DNA of 64,000 bases, taken from Diphasiastrum complanatum (lineage: Eukaryota > Streptophyta > Lycopodiopsida > Lycopodiales > Lycopodiaceae). Made by a program: the position numbers and the translations under genes. Every line of letters starts with the position of its first letter. The first letter of the stretch is position 1. The notes under the pieces were generated by a model. The model was given only the letters and a program-made list of their open reading frames with translations. It searched no databases and was not told where the DNA came from. Positions 46,816 to 61,105 of this stretch are shown here, one piece after another. The stretch is taken from assembly GCA_029204225.1 (NCBI GenBank), contig CM055109.1:45818966-45882965 (forward strand), given 5' to 3'.

Positions 46816-49345
46816 ATGAAGTGCAATTTCTGTATATTGTTTGTCTGTATCCCGCAATGCTTGTACGTTCTGCATATATGTGATGAGCTGGAGAGCTGCC
46901 TCGATCTGTATAGGTGGAACCGCAAACTCGGCCATAAGAATCTCATGTGGAACATAAGGCTTCGCTCGAATCAACCAAGCTAACATGGTGGTCTATAATC
47001 GTGAAAGACTGGCCCAGTGTGAAGAGGGGAGACCTGTACGCCATGTCTCTGCCGCATATAGTGCTTTGGGGGTGACAATGGAATCAAAGAGTCGACACTT
47101 ACTCCCAACATCCTAGATGGACTTCCGAAAACAGAATCGCTCTAGCTGAACAAGGTAGGCATGCCCCTTGTGGTAGTGGCCCGTCTCGTATTGAAAGTAG
47201 GAACTAAGAAAAGGATCCCCAAGTAGGTATAAGAAGAGACCACATCTAGAACCTGTCCATCAAAAGTGAGCTCCTGTCGTTGCATGAATGCTCGAGAAGT
47301 GTTGAATACCATAACTTTGGTCTTCCCAATGTTCACTCCTAGGCCCCATCTGGTACAGAACTCCTGTAAGCAATCCAACTGTCGCTGTAGGCCCTCCCTG
47401 GTCGGTCGGTGAGACTAGTACCACATCATTGGCATAAAGAAGGATAGCAATCAAGATATCACCAATCCTGCAACGAGTACCACCACATTGTAAAATGACT
47501 CTCTCCAACTCATCAATATATAGGCCAAAGAGGATCGGTGAAAGAGAGCAGCCCTGCTTCACCCCAACAGTGCTCCAAATATGATCAGAAATGCCACTAC
47601 TATGTCAGAAACATCCGAGGACGCGCTTATAAAGAGCCATCACAGCCAAAATGATGTCGATGGAGAAGCCAAGATCTCGGAGTCTCTGAATGAGCAAGGA
47701 GCGAGGAATGAAATCAAAGGCTTCATGAAGTCCACAAAGCAACAATAAACCCTCTCTTTCCTATTCTTAGCTTCCTCAATCAAGGCCCGTAACGTGAAGA
47801 TGTGATCTGTAGTAGAATAATTTGCTCGAAAACCTGCCTGAACCCATAGCATGTAGTCTCCTAGTCTCCACCTGAACTCACAACAGACTGACATATAGTA
47901 CCATATAGCTTCGCTAGAACATGCCCAATCATGATAGTGCGGTAGTTACCCGGAATCATGGGGTCACCATTCTTATGGATGGGGTGGATGATGTTGGTGC
48001 ACCAAGGTGAAGGGAAGCCTGAGACAACTGCGGAATTGAGAAGAGTGGCTATGGTGGGAACAAGTAAGTCAGATGCATGGGCAAGGAGTTCAAATTTGAG
48101 ATCTTCGATATCTTTGGCCTTATGGGACTTCATCTTGTTAATGGCAGCAAGTACCATATCGGATGTGAAGAAGGATGGGCGAGGAGATATAGAGATAGGT
48201 AAATCAGTGGGGATGGTATACAAGCTAGTAGTGTAATTGGTCCAAATGCGGAGGTCTTCCAGGAGAGGTGGTGGAGAGCGGGGAATGAACTCACGCCAGA
48301 AAGCGCTTGAGGAAGAACTGAAAAGAAGGTCAATAAGACGTTTCCCTTAAGAGTCATCATAAGCGCGCTTTTTACGACAGAGAACATGCGAGAAGATCGA
48401 AGCAAGTGCGGGCATTAATACGTGAATAGGTGACCAAATGATGAAGAGAACGACACTGACATCATACCAAGGAGGGTGCAGTGATCGGATGTGTGTTGGG
48501 TTTTGCCTGGATGGGGCTTGGTAGGAAAGGCTAGCGAAGCGGTGGTGTGGAGGGGGGTGGTGAGAAAAGCGGCTTGGGTGTCGATTGGACTATCATGGGG
48601 AAAGGAGTGTAAAAGTGAAGCCAGGGACTTTTGGTATGCTGGCATGTAAATGGGGTCAAATGTGTATCTAGGTGTCTGAATGTGGCCAACAAGATAAGCC
48701 ATTATAAATGGCTAGCTCATGGGCCTCTCCAAACTGTAGTAAGTGCTCACCATATGGAGTAATAGGTCCCAAATTGTCCTCGGAAGTTTTGGTAACTCCA
48801 AGCATATCACTGTCAAGGGCACGAACACGAAGTTGATCAATGGTGTCGAAGAACTTTGTTTGTCGTGAGGATGTCCGGGCATTAAAACCCCTAGTGAGGA
48901 GAATATGCTCTCGCTTTGCAAATTTGAGGATATCTAGTGAGAGATCCTGGTATGGGGATCCAATACCCTCAGCAAAAGATGAAGACTCTGGTGCGAAATA
49001 ACATGCTGCAATAAAAAGATCTATGTCCAAACCAATATCATGGCCCACAATATGCATCCATATATAGCGGGCTTGCTCATCATGTCTGATGAAATCAAGA
49101 CTCGAATGGAGAGACTTCCTGTATAAGCATGCCACCCCCCTTGAACCACGGGTAGATCTAGTCTCACGTTGGAATACTGAGTCCCTTCATCTATATCCGG
49201 GGAAAGAAGGAAGTCCTTGCTCTGGACTCGCATGTGTCTCCATAAAGAATAATATATCTTGGCCAGTAATAAAGTCAATCAGGTCCCCTGCAATAGAAGA
49301 TGAGTGTATGCCAACACAATTCCACATTCCAATCGGAAGGTGGTG
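46816..49345 (-). pseudogene. LINE ORF2 of copy A (endonuclease and reverse transcriptase, broken)
   Basis: Endonuclease blocks GWHAYTGSLS, ARYIWMHIVGHD and LLTRGFNARTS are present. The last should read TGDFNA, so a catalytic Asp is lost. Reverse transcriptase blocks PIHKNGDP, GFRANYSTTDHIFTLRAL, KQGCSLSPILFGLYIDELE and ILLYANDVVLVSP follow. YADD has become YAND, so the polymerase is dead. It continues to SYTYLGILF and AEFAVPPIQIEAALQLI. At least five frame changes occur. Confidence 0.9.
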
Positions 49346-50290
49346 TGGATGGGCCCCGGGGTACTCCCAAACCCATGGATCCCAAATCCCTATCTCTGGG
49401 AACCCTCAGGAGCGCTATCAAAAAAGCGCACTCGTTCGTCCCGATATATATCTCTCGGGCTTCTTGGAAGGCCTTATGCCATCCCTCCACCTGGATATAT
49501 GTGAGGTCGTCATCCATAAAAATAGTGGAACAACGTAACTTAGCTCTGCATTTTAAAGCCTCTCGTCGACTCTCCAAGGAAGTAAAGCGGATAATCAATG
49601 TGGCTGCATCTCTAGTAGTCCTCCATGCCGTATCCAACCCATCCGTCCTGTGCCCTAGTGTGGTATCAAGGAAGCGCTTGGCTTCAGCTATGGCATCTCG
49701 TGTGTCCGGGATCCCTCTGACTTAATATTGTGAGCCTTTTGTTCTCTAGATTTCTCTTCCTGAATGGTGGCTGAAAATGACCGAAGATATAGACGCGCTT
49801 GGCTTAGTTCCTTTTTTCAATATCGATGCCCAGGAGAGGGTTTCATCCTTTTGCTTATCGATCTTTTGTTCCAGTTCTTTGATTATCGTGATAGTAGATT
49901 TGGAATCTGAGACCTGCTTATTCTTGATCGATTTTTCTAGATATGTAATCTTGGCCTGCATCACACTTCTTTCCTGGATAAGGGCTAATACCGTTTCTTT
50001 CAGCTATGAGATTTCCAGCTTCATGGTCTGGAAATCAGCTTTGAACCGATCTTCTTGCCAAGAAGAGAATAGCTCTGGGGCGGAAGAAGCAGAGGATGAA
50101 GATGAGGTGGCAGCTGCAGAATGGCTGCCTGCCTGCGTGGCAGCAGCAGCTGCTTGCATGGCAGCCTGGCAGGCTGCGCTGCCACATCAGGCAGCTCCTC
50201 TGCCACGTTGGCAGGTACAGCTGCGACGCTGGCAGCCAGCATGGCGGTAGTAGGGCGGAGGGGGAGGACTAGCACGTTTTCTAGGAGGCA
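49275..50290 (-). pseudogene. LINE ORF1 of copy A
   Basis: It starts MPPRKRASPPPPPYY at 50,290, a few bases from the GA tract, but the frame soon breaks. An Ala/Pro/Gln-rich N-terminus, a coiled coil (KADFQTMKLEIS..., KITYLEKSIKNK, IKELEQKIDKQKDE) and an RRM-like part (LIIRFTSLESRREAL, IFMDDDLTYIQVE) follow in different frames. It ends by overlapping the start of ORF2. Confidence 0.85.
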
Positions 50291-50295
50291 TGGTG

Positions 50296-50299
<4 letters not shown>

Positions 50300-50331
<32 letters not shown>
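50300..50331. repeat. (GA)n junction tract 1
   Basis: About 32 bases of GA between the 5' end of copy A and the 3' end (CTCTATTAACGTC on the plus strand) of the ORF1-only copy 2. Confidence 0.97.
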
Positions 50332-50332
<1 letters not shown>

Positions 50333-51486
50333 CTATTAACGTCTTTTCCATGCCAAAAGGCGTATAAGACGAACAAGTACATCAGGTACGTTGGAAACAA
50401 GACGGATCAGTGTCGTCAAAGCAAAATAATAAAAACTAACTAAGAAGAGAGTCATATAGCGAAGATTATATGGTGCGTAGACCATTTACATGTTCAACTG
50501 GACATCTCTTCATTTCTCTACCTCAGACTCTATCTCAAAATTCTTCTCATTAACTATAGGCTTCCAATCTACCAGTCTGATAATACCATCACGATAGATA
50601 AGCCGTTTGCCAGTTGATAGAGCTTCTTATCTTGCCTTCTTACGGTCTTGAACTTGGATGAAGGTAAGATCTTCGTCCAAGTAGAGGTTGATATTCTGCA
50701 ATTTGAATCTCTTCCCTAAAACTTCACGCCGGTGAGACACTGATGTGAAGCGGATGACAAGAGTATCCAGGTCCTCCTTAGGTCGCCAGGCAGTTTCCAT
50801 ACCTTTGCTATGGTGTTGAAAATTTCCTTCCAAAAACTTCTCAGCTTCCTCAACAACATTTTTGGAGTTCGGTATACCTGTAACACGAACATTGAGAGCT
50901 TTTTGCTCTTGCAGATGGCTCTTAGTGAACGTGGCCAAGATAAGTGAAGGTGAAAGCGAAGGTGGAGAGATAACTGTAGACAAACCTTTAAGTACATCTG
51001 CCCATGATTGGACAACCGTATGGTGCTGTTTCACCTGGCTTTCGAGCTGCCAGATTTTAGCTGAAGTAGCGATTTGGGAAGAAGTTTCACTTTTTATATC
51101 TGCAATTTCGTTCTTGAGTTCTTGAATGGAGGTATCCAACGATGCGATTGCACAACTAGAAGCAGAGAATCATGAGAAGCAAGTTCCGCTCTGTGATTAT
51201 TAAGGTATACAAATAGACGCTGCGGCATGGCATTCTGAGGGATCTTATTGCGATTAGGCCATCGCTGGCTGCTGGAGCTCCGCTGGAGAGAGAGATCTGC
51301 GGCTGCTGGAGATCCGCTGGAGACAGGTCCGCTGACAGGATGCACTGACAGGTTGATGGTCCGCTGGACAGGTTGATGGTCCGCTGGCTGCTGGAGACAG
51401 GATCCGCTGACAGGTTGATGGTCGGCTGGACTAGGGGTCAAGCCATCTCCTAGCAACGACCAGCAGTAGCACCTCAGTAGCGCCTC

Positions 51487-51489
<3 letters not shown>
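50332..51489 (-). mobile_element. ORF1-only LINE derivative, copy 2 (complete between two GA tracts)
   Basis: A unit of about 1.16 kb with a complete ORF1 region, a short 3' untranslated region, the shared hairpin (50,350-50,363) and a TC tail. There is no trace of endonuclease or reverse transcriptase. It shares its 3' end with the full-length copies, so it could have been copied by their reverse transcriptase. It is analogous to the mammalian HAL1 (half-L1) elements. Confidence 0.85.
50510..51456 (-). pseudogene. ORF1 of the ORF1-only element
   Basis: From right to left: a Pro/Ser/Gln-rich N-terminus with repeats of ADHQPV, a coiled coil (SIQELKNEIADIKSE, IWQLESQVKQHH), then KALNVRVTGIPNSKNVV, LVIRFTSVSHRREVL, LYLDEDLTFIQVQDRKKAR and GKRLIYRDGIIRLVD, ending EVEK-stop. 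A frameshift lies near 51,150 and one stop near 50,628. No clear ATG is preserved at the 5' end. Confidence 0.85.
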
Positions 51490-51534
<45 letters not shown>

Positions 51535-51546
51535 GAAAGAAAGAAA
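51490..51546. repeat. (GA)n junction tract 2
   Basis: GA units followed by four GAAA units, directly joined to the AAGCTTTATTAATGTC 3' end of copy B. Confidence 0.97.
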
Positions 51547-51565
51547 GCTTTATTAATGTCTTTTC

Positions 51566-51581
51566 TATGCCAAAAGGCATA
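51566..51581 (-). other. 3'-end hairpin of LINE copy B
   Basis: TATGCCAAAAGGCATA can pair as a six-base stem with a four-base loop. The same element lies near the 3' end of the other copies (46,084; 50,350; 57,159; 58,843). Confidence 0.75.
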
Positions 51582-51757
51582 TAAGACTAGTCAAAGTACA
51601 TGCCAAGTATGTGGTAACTGTAGGAGCGTATGAAACGTCTCCAAGATGACAGAAATACAAATCTAACTACTATAAACTGAACTGAAAACTGAAACTGAAA
51701 AGGATGCAATGATATATGAAACATGTGGGAGCATATATAATGCTAACTGTCTGTCTG

Positions 51758-54700
51758 TCACGAATATGGTATGACACTATCACCCAATCCTGTCCCGCTG
51801 ATGCTAAAAAAGGATGTAATACGGGCTGCAGCATAAGGAACTGCTGGTGGTCGATGACGTCGTTTGGGGAGATGAGGCCTCCTCCTGATAGGTCGGGTAA
51901 CTCGTGCAACAACATGAGTATGAGTGGGACACTGTCTCTGATCTCTGTGGGCATGTAAGTCGTCATCTGTCTCATCCTCATCAGATACAAAATCTCGTCC
52001 TCGTCTCCTGGAAAGAAAGATGTGATCTGCTGCTGAGAAATATGATCCGCTGGGCTGTCTGACATAGGTCCTGCCGTAGAATAAACATCTCTCGTAACAT
52101 GAGTGCGACACATCCGGAGTCCTCATAGGCTAGGAGGGATCGTAGTGTGACAGGTGTGTCACGAAACAAACAGTGATATCTCCCTCTGATCTCGTAATAC
52201 ACAGGGCACCTAAAGATAAAGTGATCCTCCAACTCCACCTCACCCAGGGAACAAAACTGACAAATCCGCTCCTCTCTCGGGGTGCCCTGGAATCTCCCAG
52301 TCTCAATAGCCAGTTGATGTGATGATACGCGGAGCTGTCCCAAGGTAAATCTGAGGCTATGTTATAATCCCAAGTCCAAATAGTGTGGCAAAACAGGGAA
52401 CCCTACTGTCAAGCTCAATGAAATGAGTCCAGTAATAGGCGGGTTTAACCCCAAGCTGTCGCCTCCAAGTGCGGTTGAGATATGCTCTATATAAGAAGCG
52501 CCTGATATACTGGTGGGTACCCGAAGGGAGCTCTGTGATGGATATGCCAAATGAATCAAGGAGGAAATGGGACGCCTGTGAGAACCACGACAGTCGATAG
52601 CCCTGGTCATGAAGAGAGAGTGAGGAGGCAAGTGAGGCCCGCGTATATCTCGTGTCTGTATTTGGTAAATCCCGAACTCTCTCTGAATATAAGCGATGAG
52701 CTGGGATGCTGCAGCTATCTGAATGGGTGGAACGGCAAACTCTGCAAGAAGAATCTCGTGTGGGACCGAGGACTTCGCCCGAATCATACGAGCTAGCATG
52801 GTGGTCTGTAGTCGTGAAATGCTGGCCCAGTGTGATGACGGGAGACCTGTACACCATATCTCTACTGCATAGAAGGTCGTGGGAGTGACAATAGTGTCAA
52901 AAAGTTTGCACTTACTGTGAGCATCTCGGATGGACTTCCTGAAGCAGAACCGCTCAAGCTGAACAAGGGTGGAATGTCCCTTCCCAAGTCGGGTGGTGGC
53001 TGCCTGTCGCATGCTGAAAGTAGGACCAGAGAAGAGTATTCCCAGATAGGTATACGAGGAAACCACCTCTAAAGCTCGTCCATCAAGCATGAGCTCTTGG
53101 CGCTGCATGAAGGCTCGAGAAGTGTTGAAGACCATAACCTTAGTCTTTGCAGTGTTCACGCCCAAGCCCCATCTGGTACAGAAAACCTGTAGACAATCTA
53201 GCTGTCTCTGTAATCCCTCTCTGGTCGGGGATACTAGTACCACATCATCCGCATACAAGAGAATAGCAATCAAGATGGTGCCAAGTCTACATCCAGCTCC
53301 GCCACACTGTGCGATGGCTCGCTCCAACTCATCAATGTACAATCCAAAAAGGACCAGCGAAAGAGAGCAACCCTGTTTCACCATTGGTGCTCCAAATATG
53401 ATTTGAGATGCCACTACCATGTCGGAAACATCCCAGGACTTTTTCATAAAGAGCCATCACTGCCAGAACAATATCCATGGAGAAACCAAGATCTCGAAGT
53501 CGCTGAATGAGCAGGGAGCGTGCTACAGAGTCAAAGGCTTTCCTGAAGTCCACAAAACAACAGTAAACCTTTTCTTTCCTGTGCTTGGCTTCCTCAATCA
53601 AAGCTCGAAGTGTGAAAATATGGTCAGTGGTAGAGTAATGAGCTCGGAAACCTGCCTGTCCCAATGCATGTAATCTCCTGGATTCCGCCTCTGAACTTAC
53701 TGCAGACTGGAGTATGGTGCCATAAAGCTTAGTGAGGACGTGCCCGATCATGATAGTGTGGTAGTTACCAGGAGTCCTGGGATCACCATTTTTATGGATA
53801 GGGTGGATGATGTTAGTGCACCATGATGAAGGGAAGCCAGAGACAACGGCGGAATTGAGGAGAGTGGCTAGGGTGGGAGCAAGGAGGTCGAAAGCATGGA
53901 TTAGGAGTTTAGATTCGAGGTCTTCACTGTCTCTTGATTTTTTGGTTTTCATTCTCTTGATGGCCGCAAGTACCATGTCAGCGGTGAAGAAGGACGAGGG
54001 GAGATAGAGATGGGTGCGTCAGTAGGTATGGTATATAGGCTGGTAGCGTAGTTGGTCCATATGCGAAGGTCTTCCAAGAGGGGTGGTGGAGCACGAGGGA
54101 TAAACTCACGCCAAAAGGCGCCTGAAGAGGAACTGAAGAGAAGGTCAACAAGACGTTTTCCCTTAGAGTCATCAAAAGCACGTTTTTTTCCGGCGGAGTG
54201 TGCGACGGAGAGAGCGTCGGGTGGAGCGAAGGAGGTGAGGTTCATGAATGCGGGCATGGGTGACAAGATGATGTAGAGAGCGACACTCGGTATCATACCA
54301 TGGGGGGTGTGGAGGACGTAGGGATGAGGGACGTGTGTGTTTGCCTTTATGTGTCTTAGATGGAAAGGCTAGGGAAGCAGCGGTATGAAGAGAGGTGCTA
54401 AGGAAATCTGCTTTAGATTCGACTGTGCTATCATGCGGAAAGGAATGAAGTAGGGAGGAAAGAAATTCCTAGTAGACGGGTGCATATAGAGAGCTGAATG
54501 TATACCTGGGTGCACGAGCAAGTAGGGGGGTGAGGATAACTGGGGGGGTGGGAGGCGACCAATAGCGAAGGAGAGATAGGAGTGGTCAGAGAGAGTGGTG
54601 GGGGAGATTTGAAAATCAGAGATGAGAGGTATGGAGGATGGTGATCCCATGAGGTAGTCTACAACACTATGTCCGCCACTGTGAGGATGACATGTATAAC

Positions 54701-55370
54701 TGTCGGAATCTGGTCAGCAAGTTAGGCCATTGTAAATGTCTAACTCATGTGCCTCTCCAAACTGCAACAAATGCTCACCATAGGGGGTAATAGGTCCAAG
54801 CTGTCCTCTGAAATCCTAGTAACTCCCATCTCGTCGCTATCGAGGCCGTGAATGCGGAGCTGGTCGGTGATGTCATAAAACTCTGACTGTCGTGAGGAGG
54901 TTTGGGCATTAAAATCCCCAGTGAGGAGAATATGCCCTCGCTCTGCTAATCTGATAATATCGGGTGACAAATCAAGGTATGGTGAACCTGTGCCCTCTGC
55001 AAAAGATGAAGACTCTGGAGGAAAGTAACATGCTGCCACAAAGAGGTCCCTGTCCAAACCAATGTCATGTCTAACAATACGAATCCAGATATAACGTGCA
55101 TGCTCGTCATGTATGATGAACTCAATACTCCGATGAAGAGACTCCCTGTATAGGCATGCCACCCCTCCGGATCCACGGCCACTAGCTGATCTAGTCTCAG
55201 GCCTAAATACGGAATCCCATCTGTATCCTGGAAAAATAGGTAATCCTCGCTCCCGACTTTCGTGAGTCTCCATAAAAAACAATAAGTCTCTACCAGTGAT
55301 GAAATCAATCAGGTCGCCAGCTTTGGAAGATGAGTGTATACCATCGCAGTTTCAAACTCCAATCCAGAGA
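51758..55370 (-). pseudogene. LINE ORF2 of copy B: endonuclease, reverse transcriptase, zinc finger, C-terminal tail
   Basis: ORF2 nicks the target and reverse-transcribes the element RNA there. The endonuclease shows a WNC-G start, METHES (Glu), LLTGDFNAQTS and TLSDHSYLSF, so its key residues are intact. Reverse transcriptase shows PIHKNGDP, GFRAHYSTTDHIFTLRAL, FVDFRKAFDSV, KQGCSLSLVLFGLYIDELE and an intact YADD (53,244-53,255). A CX2CX9HX4C finger (CQFCSLGEVELEDHFIFRC) and an acidic and basic tail with QQQITSFF follow. Frame changes occur near 54,650, 54,280, 53,960, 53,390, 52,360 and 52,020, so it is a recently broken gene. The start is uncertain because ORF1 and ORF2 overlap. Confidence 0.9.
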
Positions 55371-57038
55371 TGGTGTGGATGGGGCCCCGGGGCACTCCCG
55401 AACCCGGGGACCCCAAATCCCTAGCACTGTGAGCTGCTTAGGAGCGCCACCAAGAAAGCGCACTCGTCCATCACGGTAAATAACTCGTTTGCCAGACTCA
55501 CGGGCTACCTGAAAGGCCTTACGTCTCTCCTCCACCTGGATATACGTGATGTGGAGGACGTTACTTGTTTCATCATAGCCCGCACAATATATGGGCTCAG
55601 GCGCTACTGGCTCCTCATCTGCTTTGGCCCATTCAGCTAAAAGGCTTTTCGCTTGTGGTGCAATCCGCAGTAGTTCTCCGAGTGGTAAACTAACATGGCT
55701 TGACAGCAAGAGTGTGAGCCTTTCAGTGCATGGTTCCTCAGGCTCCACCATGTGAAAAGGTGGTTCATATTGGTGCAACCGATCATTCTGATCAGTGCGC
55801 AGTGGTGAGCCCGTTTGCGGTTCATGTTCGATGCCAACTGGAGGTTTTGTGGGATTGTTCCGTTCTTGCTCTTTTTCCTCCTCTTGTGCTTTTTGTACCC
55901 AGTGTCTTATTTTCTGGTACTGCCTTCTCGTCGTCCATGTAGATAGTGGTACCGCGTAGCTTAGCCGTGCATCGCAAAGCATCTCGACGGCTCTCCAGAG
56001 AAGTGAAACGGATAATGAGTGTGGCTGCGTCTCTGGTCGTCCTCCATGCGGTGTCTAGTCCATCTGTCCTGTGTCCGAGAGTGGTGTCGAGAAAGCGTTT
56101 GGCTTCAGCCAAGGCATCCTGTGTGTCCAGAATCCCGCGAACTCTAATGTTGTGGGCTTTTTGATCTCGAGACTTCTCTTTTGATATGGTGGCTGAGATA
56201 ACCGAAGAGATGGGAGCGCTTGGTTTGGTGCCCGTTTTCAAAACGGAGCCCAAGAAAGTGCCTCTTCCTGTTGTTTCTCAAGCTTGGTTTCTAGCTCCCG
56301 TAACATATTGGTGGTGGACTCCGAGACTGCAACCTGTTTGGTCCCAATGGATTGTTCGAGCAATGCAACTCTGGACTGCAACGTATTCTTTTTGTTGATC
56401 AGAGAGGAAACCGTTCCTTTCAGCTGTGAGATTTCTTGCCGCAAAGTCTGGAAATCTGCCTTGATTTGGTCGATCTGCCAAGAGGAGAAAAGTTCCATTG
56501 ATTTGGAGGGCGTGTATGGGATATTTGTTGTAGATGGTGGTGCCGTGAGGAAAGAAGATATAGCATTAGTCGGCTTGGGGAGGATGGGCTCAGAAAACGA
56601 AAGAGAGACCGAAACGGGATGGAGCGTAGGAGCAGGATGAGCAGGCAGGGTCGAGATCGGTGGGCGGACAGGTTCCACCTCGGCAAATGTCATGCAGGCA
56701 GGTACATCCAGAGGGGGCGCCACAACAACAGGTTGGAGTGGGGCAGCGATGGAGGTTGTGATGGGAAGGGCAGCGCTGGAGTCAGGGCAGCGATGGAGGA
56801 GGCAGCGATGGAGTCAGAGGCAGCAATGTATTTCTATAGGAGCAGCGATGGAGGTAGGTGAGGTGACATCCATGTTGGAGGCTGGGGCAGCGGTGAGGAG
56901 GGGTGTGGTGACATCCGTGGAGGCTGGGGCAGCGGTGGGAAGCGGTGAGGTGGCAGCAGGGGAGCGGATGGGAGGGGGTGAGGTGGCAGCAGGAGAGCGT
57001 GTCCTGCGGGTAAGGCTGGTGCGAGATGGAAGAGCCAT
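55371..57038 (-). pseudogene. LINE ORF1 of copy B, interrupted
   Basis: It starts MALPSRTSLTRRTRSP at 57,038. An N-terminus with repeats (SPAATSPPPIR, SPAATSPLPTAA, LTAAPAS) is followed by a stop at 56,814 and a frame change into a second Pro-rich part. Next come a coiled coil (WQIDQIKADFQTLRQEISQL, VALLEQSIGTKQ, LRELETKLEKQQEE) and an RRM-like part (NIRVRGILDTQDALAEA, LIIRFTSLESRRDAL, TTIYMDD). A foreign segment of about 380 bases (55,556-55,933) then splits the conserved IYMDD-LTYIQVE block. After it come YIQVEERRKAF and GKRVIYRDGRVRFLGG. Confidence 0.88.
55556..55933 (-). pseudogene. Foreign segment in ORF1, probable Ty3 gag/protease-type fragment
   Basis: Comparison with copy A shows about 380 extra bases inside the RRM-like domain. 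It encodes a charged linker (KAQEEEKEQERNN) and a block HVSLPLGELLRIAPQAKS, which resembles the region before protease in plant Ty3 polyproteins. The right junction is in frame with ORF1. No LTR or target duplication is seen. Confidence 0.5.
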
Positions 57039-57072
57039 CGCGAGAGAGAAGGGAGCGCCCTACACCACCATC

Positions 57073-57074
<2 letters not shown>

Positions 57075-57131
<57 letters not shown>
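57075..57131. repeat. (GA)n junction tract 3
   Basis: GA units between the 5' end of copy B and the GAAAGAAAGCTTTATTAATG 3' end of copy C. On the minus strand, CTCTCTCGCGATGG occurs twice next to it, as a duplicated 5' end of copy B. Confidence 0.97.
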
Positions 57132-60058
<2,927 letters not shown>

Positions 60059-60060
60059 AG

Positions 60061-61105
60061 TCACTGAGTGGTTGATCTGAAGAAGCGAGTGATAGGCTGT
60101 GAAGTGCGTGCTGGAGGCTGACGAAGGACTCGGTAAGGCCGTCGTGGAGCTCTGGCTGATTGTGATGAACGGACTGCACGTCTCAGTCTGGAAGGTGGTC
60201 GCTGAGTCTGTATAGCCTTTTGTCGTGCCGGGATATCAAGCTCATCCTCTGACACCTCCTCCCTATCCCTCTTCTGTAAGAAATGTGTGATGAGAGTATG
60301 ACTGTAAACGTCATCTGTCTCCGAAGGTAGAAGAGATGCTCGCAACGTAAACTTCTCTCTCAATAGGAGTCCGACACATCTAGAGTCAGCATATGCCAAG
60401 AAAGAGCCAGGGGAGAGAGGAGTGTCTCTATAGAGACAATAGTAACGGCCTTGGATCTCATAATAAATAGGGCATCTGAAAATTAAATGTGACTCATCCT
60501 CTACCTCCTGCATCGAGCATAACTGGCAAATCCGCTGTGGTCTGGGTGTATCAGTATAACGACCAGTCTTGATAGCGAGGTGATGTGAGGGAGACACGAA
60601 GCTACCCAATACCGTATCGAAGACCATATGATAATGGCTGTGAGAGATACAACGGTAGGATAGGTAGCCCCATATCATCTAACTGTAGGAGGTGAGTGCC
60701 GTAAAAATGCATCTTGGCTCTCTCTGGATCCAACTGCAACCATACGGTCTGGATATAATTGCGATGAAGCTGACGCCGAATATAAGAATGAGTCCCATTA
60801 GGGAGAGCTGATATAGATATCCCCCATCTGCCAAGAAACTCAGAGACATCCCCAAACCATGACGAGTTAGCCCGCTAACTAGCAATAGACTGAGATGCAG
60901 CAACTAGAGATCTGGAAGTATCCATATCGACTAGCCTATGTAAGAACATGACATTCCGGAACATAGCCTCAACAACCATAGGTGGAGATGCAAACTCTGC
61001 TAGTATAATGTCATAAGGAACCGAGGCCTTCGCACGGATCATCTGTCCAAGCATGAGAATCTGTAACCGAGTGATGTCTCTCCATGTACCCGTAGAAAGC
61101 CCAGG
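60061..61105 (-). pseudogene. LINE ORF2 C-terminal part of copy E
   Basis: It contains MIRAKASVPYDIILAEFASP, two frame changes, then the finger CQLCSMQEVEDESHLIFRC, and a basic tail with RREVS-like acidic patches ending SQPITRFFRSTTQ-stop. The tail is open for 205 residues to the end. Confidence 0.85.

Larger units (their letters stand above)
46816..50298 (-). mobile_element. LINE copy A: complete 5' end, 3' end missing
   Basis: From right to left it has a short 5' leader, ORF1 and ORF2 with endonuclease and reverse transcriptase. It stops in the region after the reverse transcriptase, where copy 1 of the ORF1-only element is attached. The zinc finger and the 3' untranslated region are lost. 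Many frameshifts. Confidence 0.85.
51547..57074 (-). mobile_element. LINE copy B: full-length, about 5.5 kb
   Basis: The only copy with every part between two GA tracts: a 5' leader, ORF1, ORF2 with endonuclease, reverse transcriptase and zinc finger, a 3' untranslated region, and the 3' end with hairpin (51,566-51,581) and AATAAA. Its catalytic motifs are the best preserved in the array, though frameshifts exist and a foreign piece interrupts ORF1. Confidence 0.9.

Noticed and set aside
49089-49538. 149-residue plus-strand frame, and other plus-strand frames in 46,741-61,816
   Set aside because: They are antisense shadows of the LINE ORFs.
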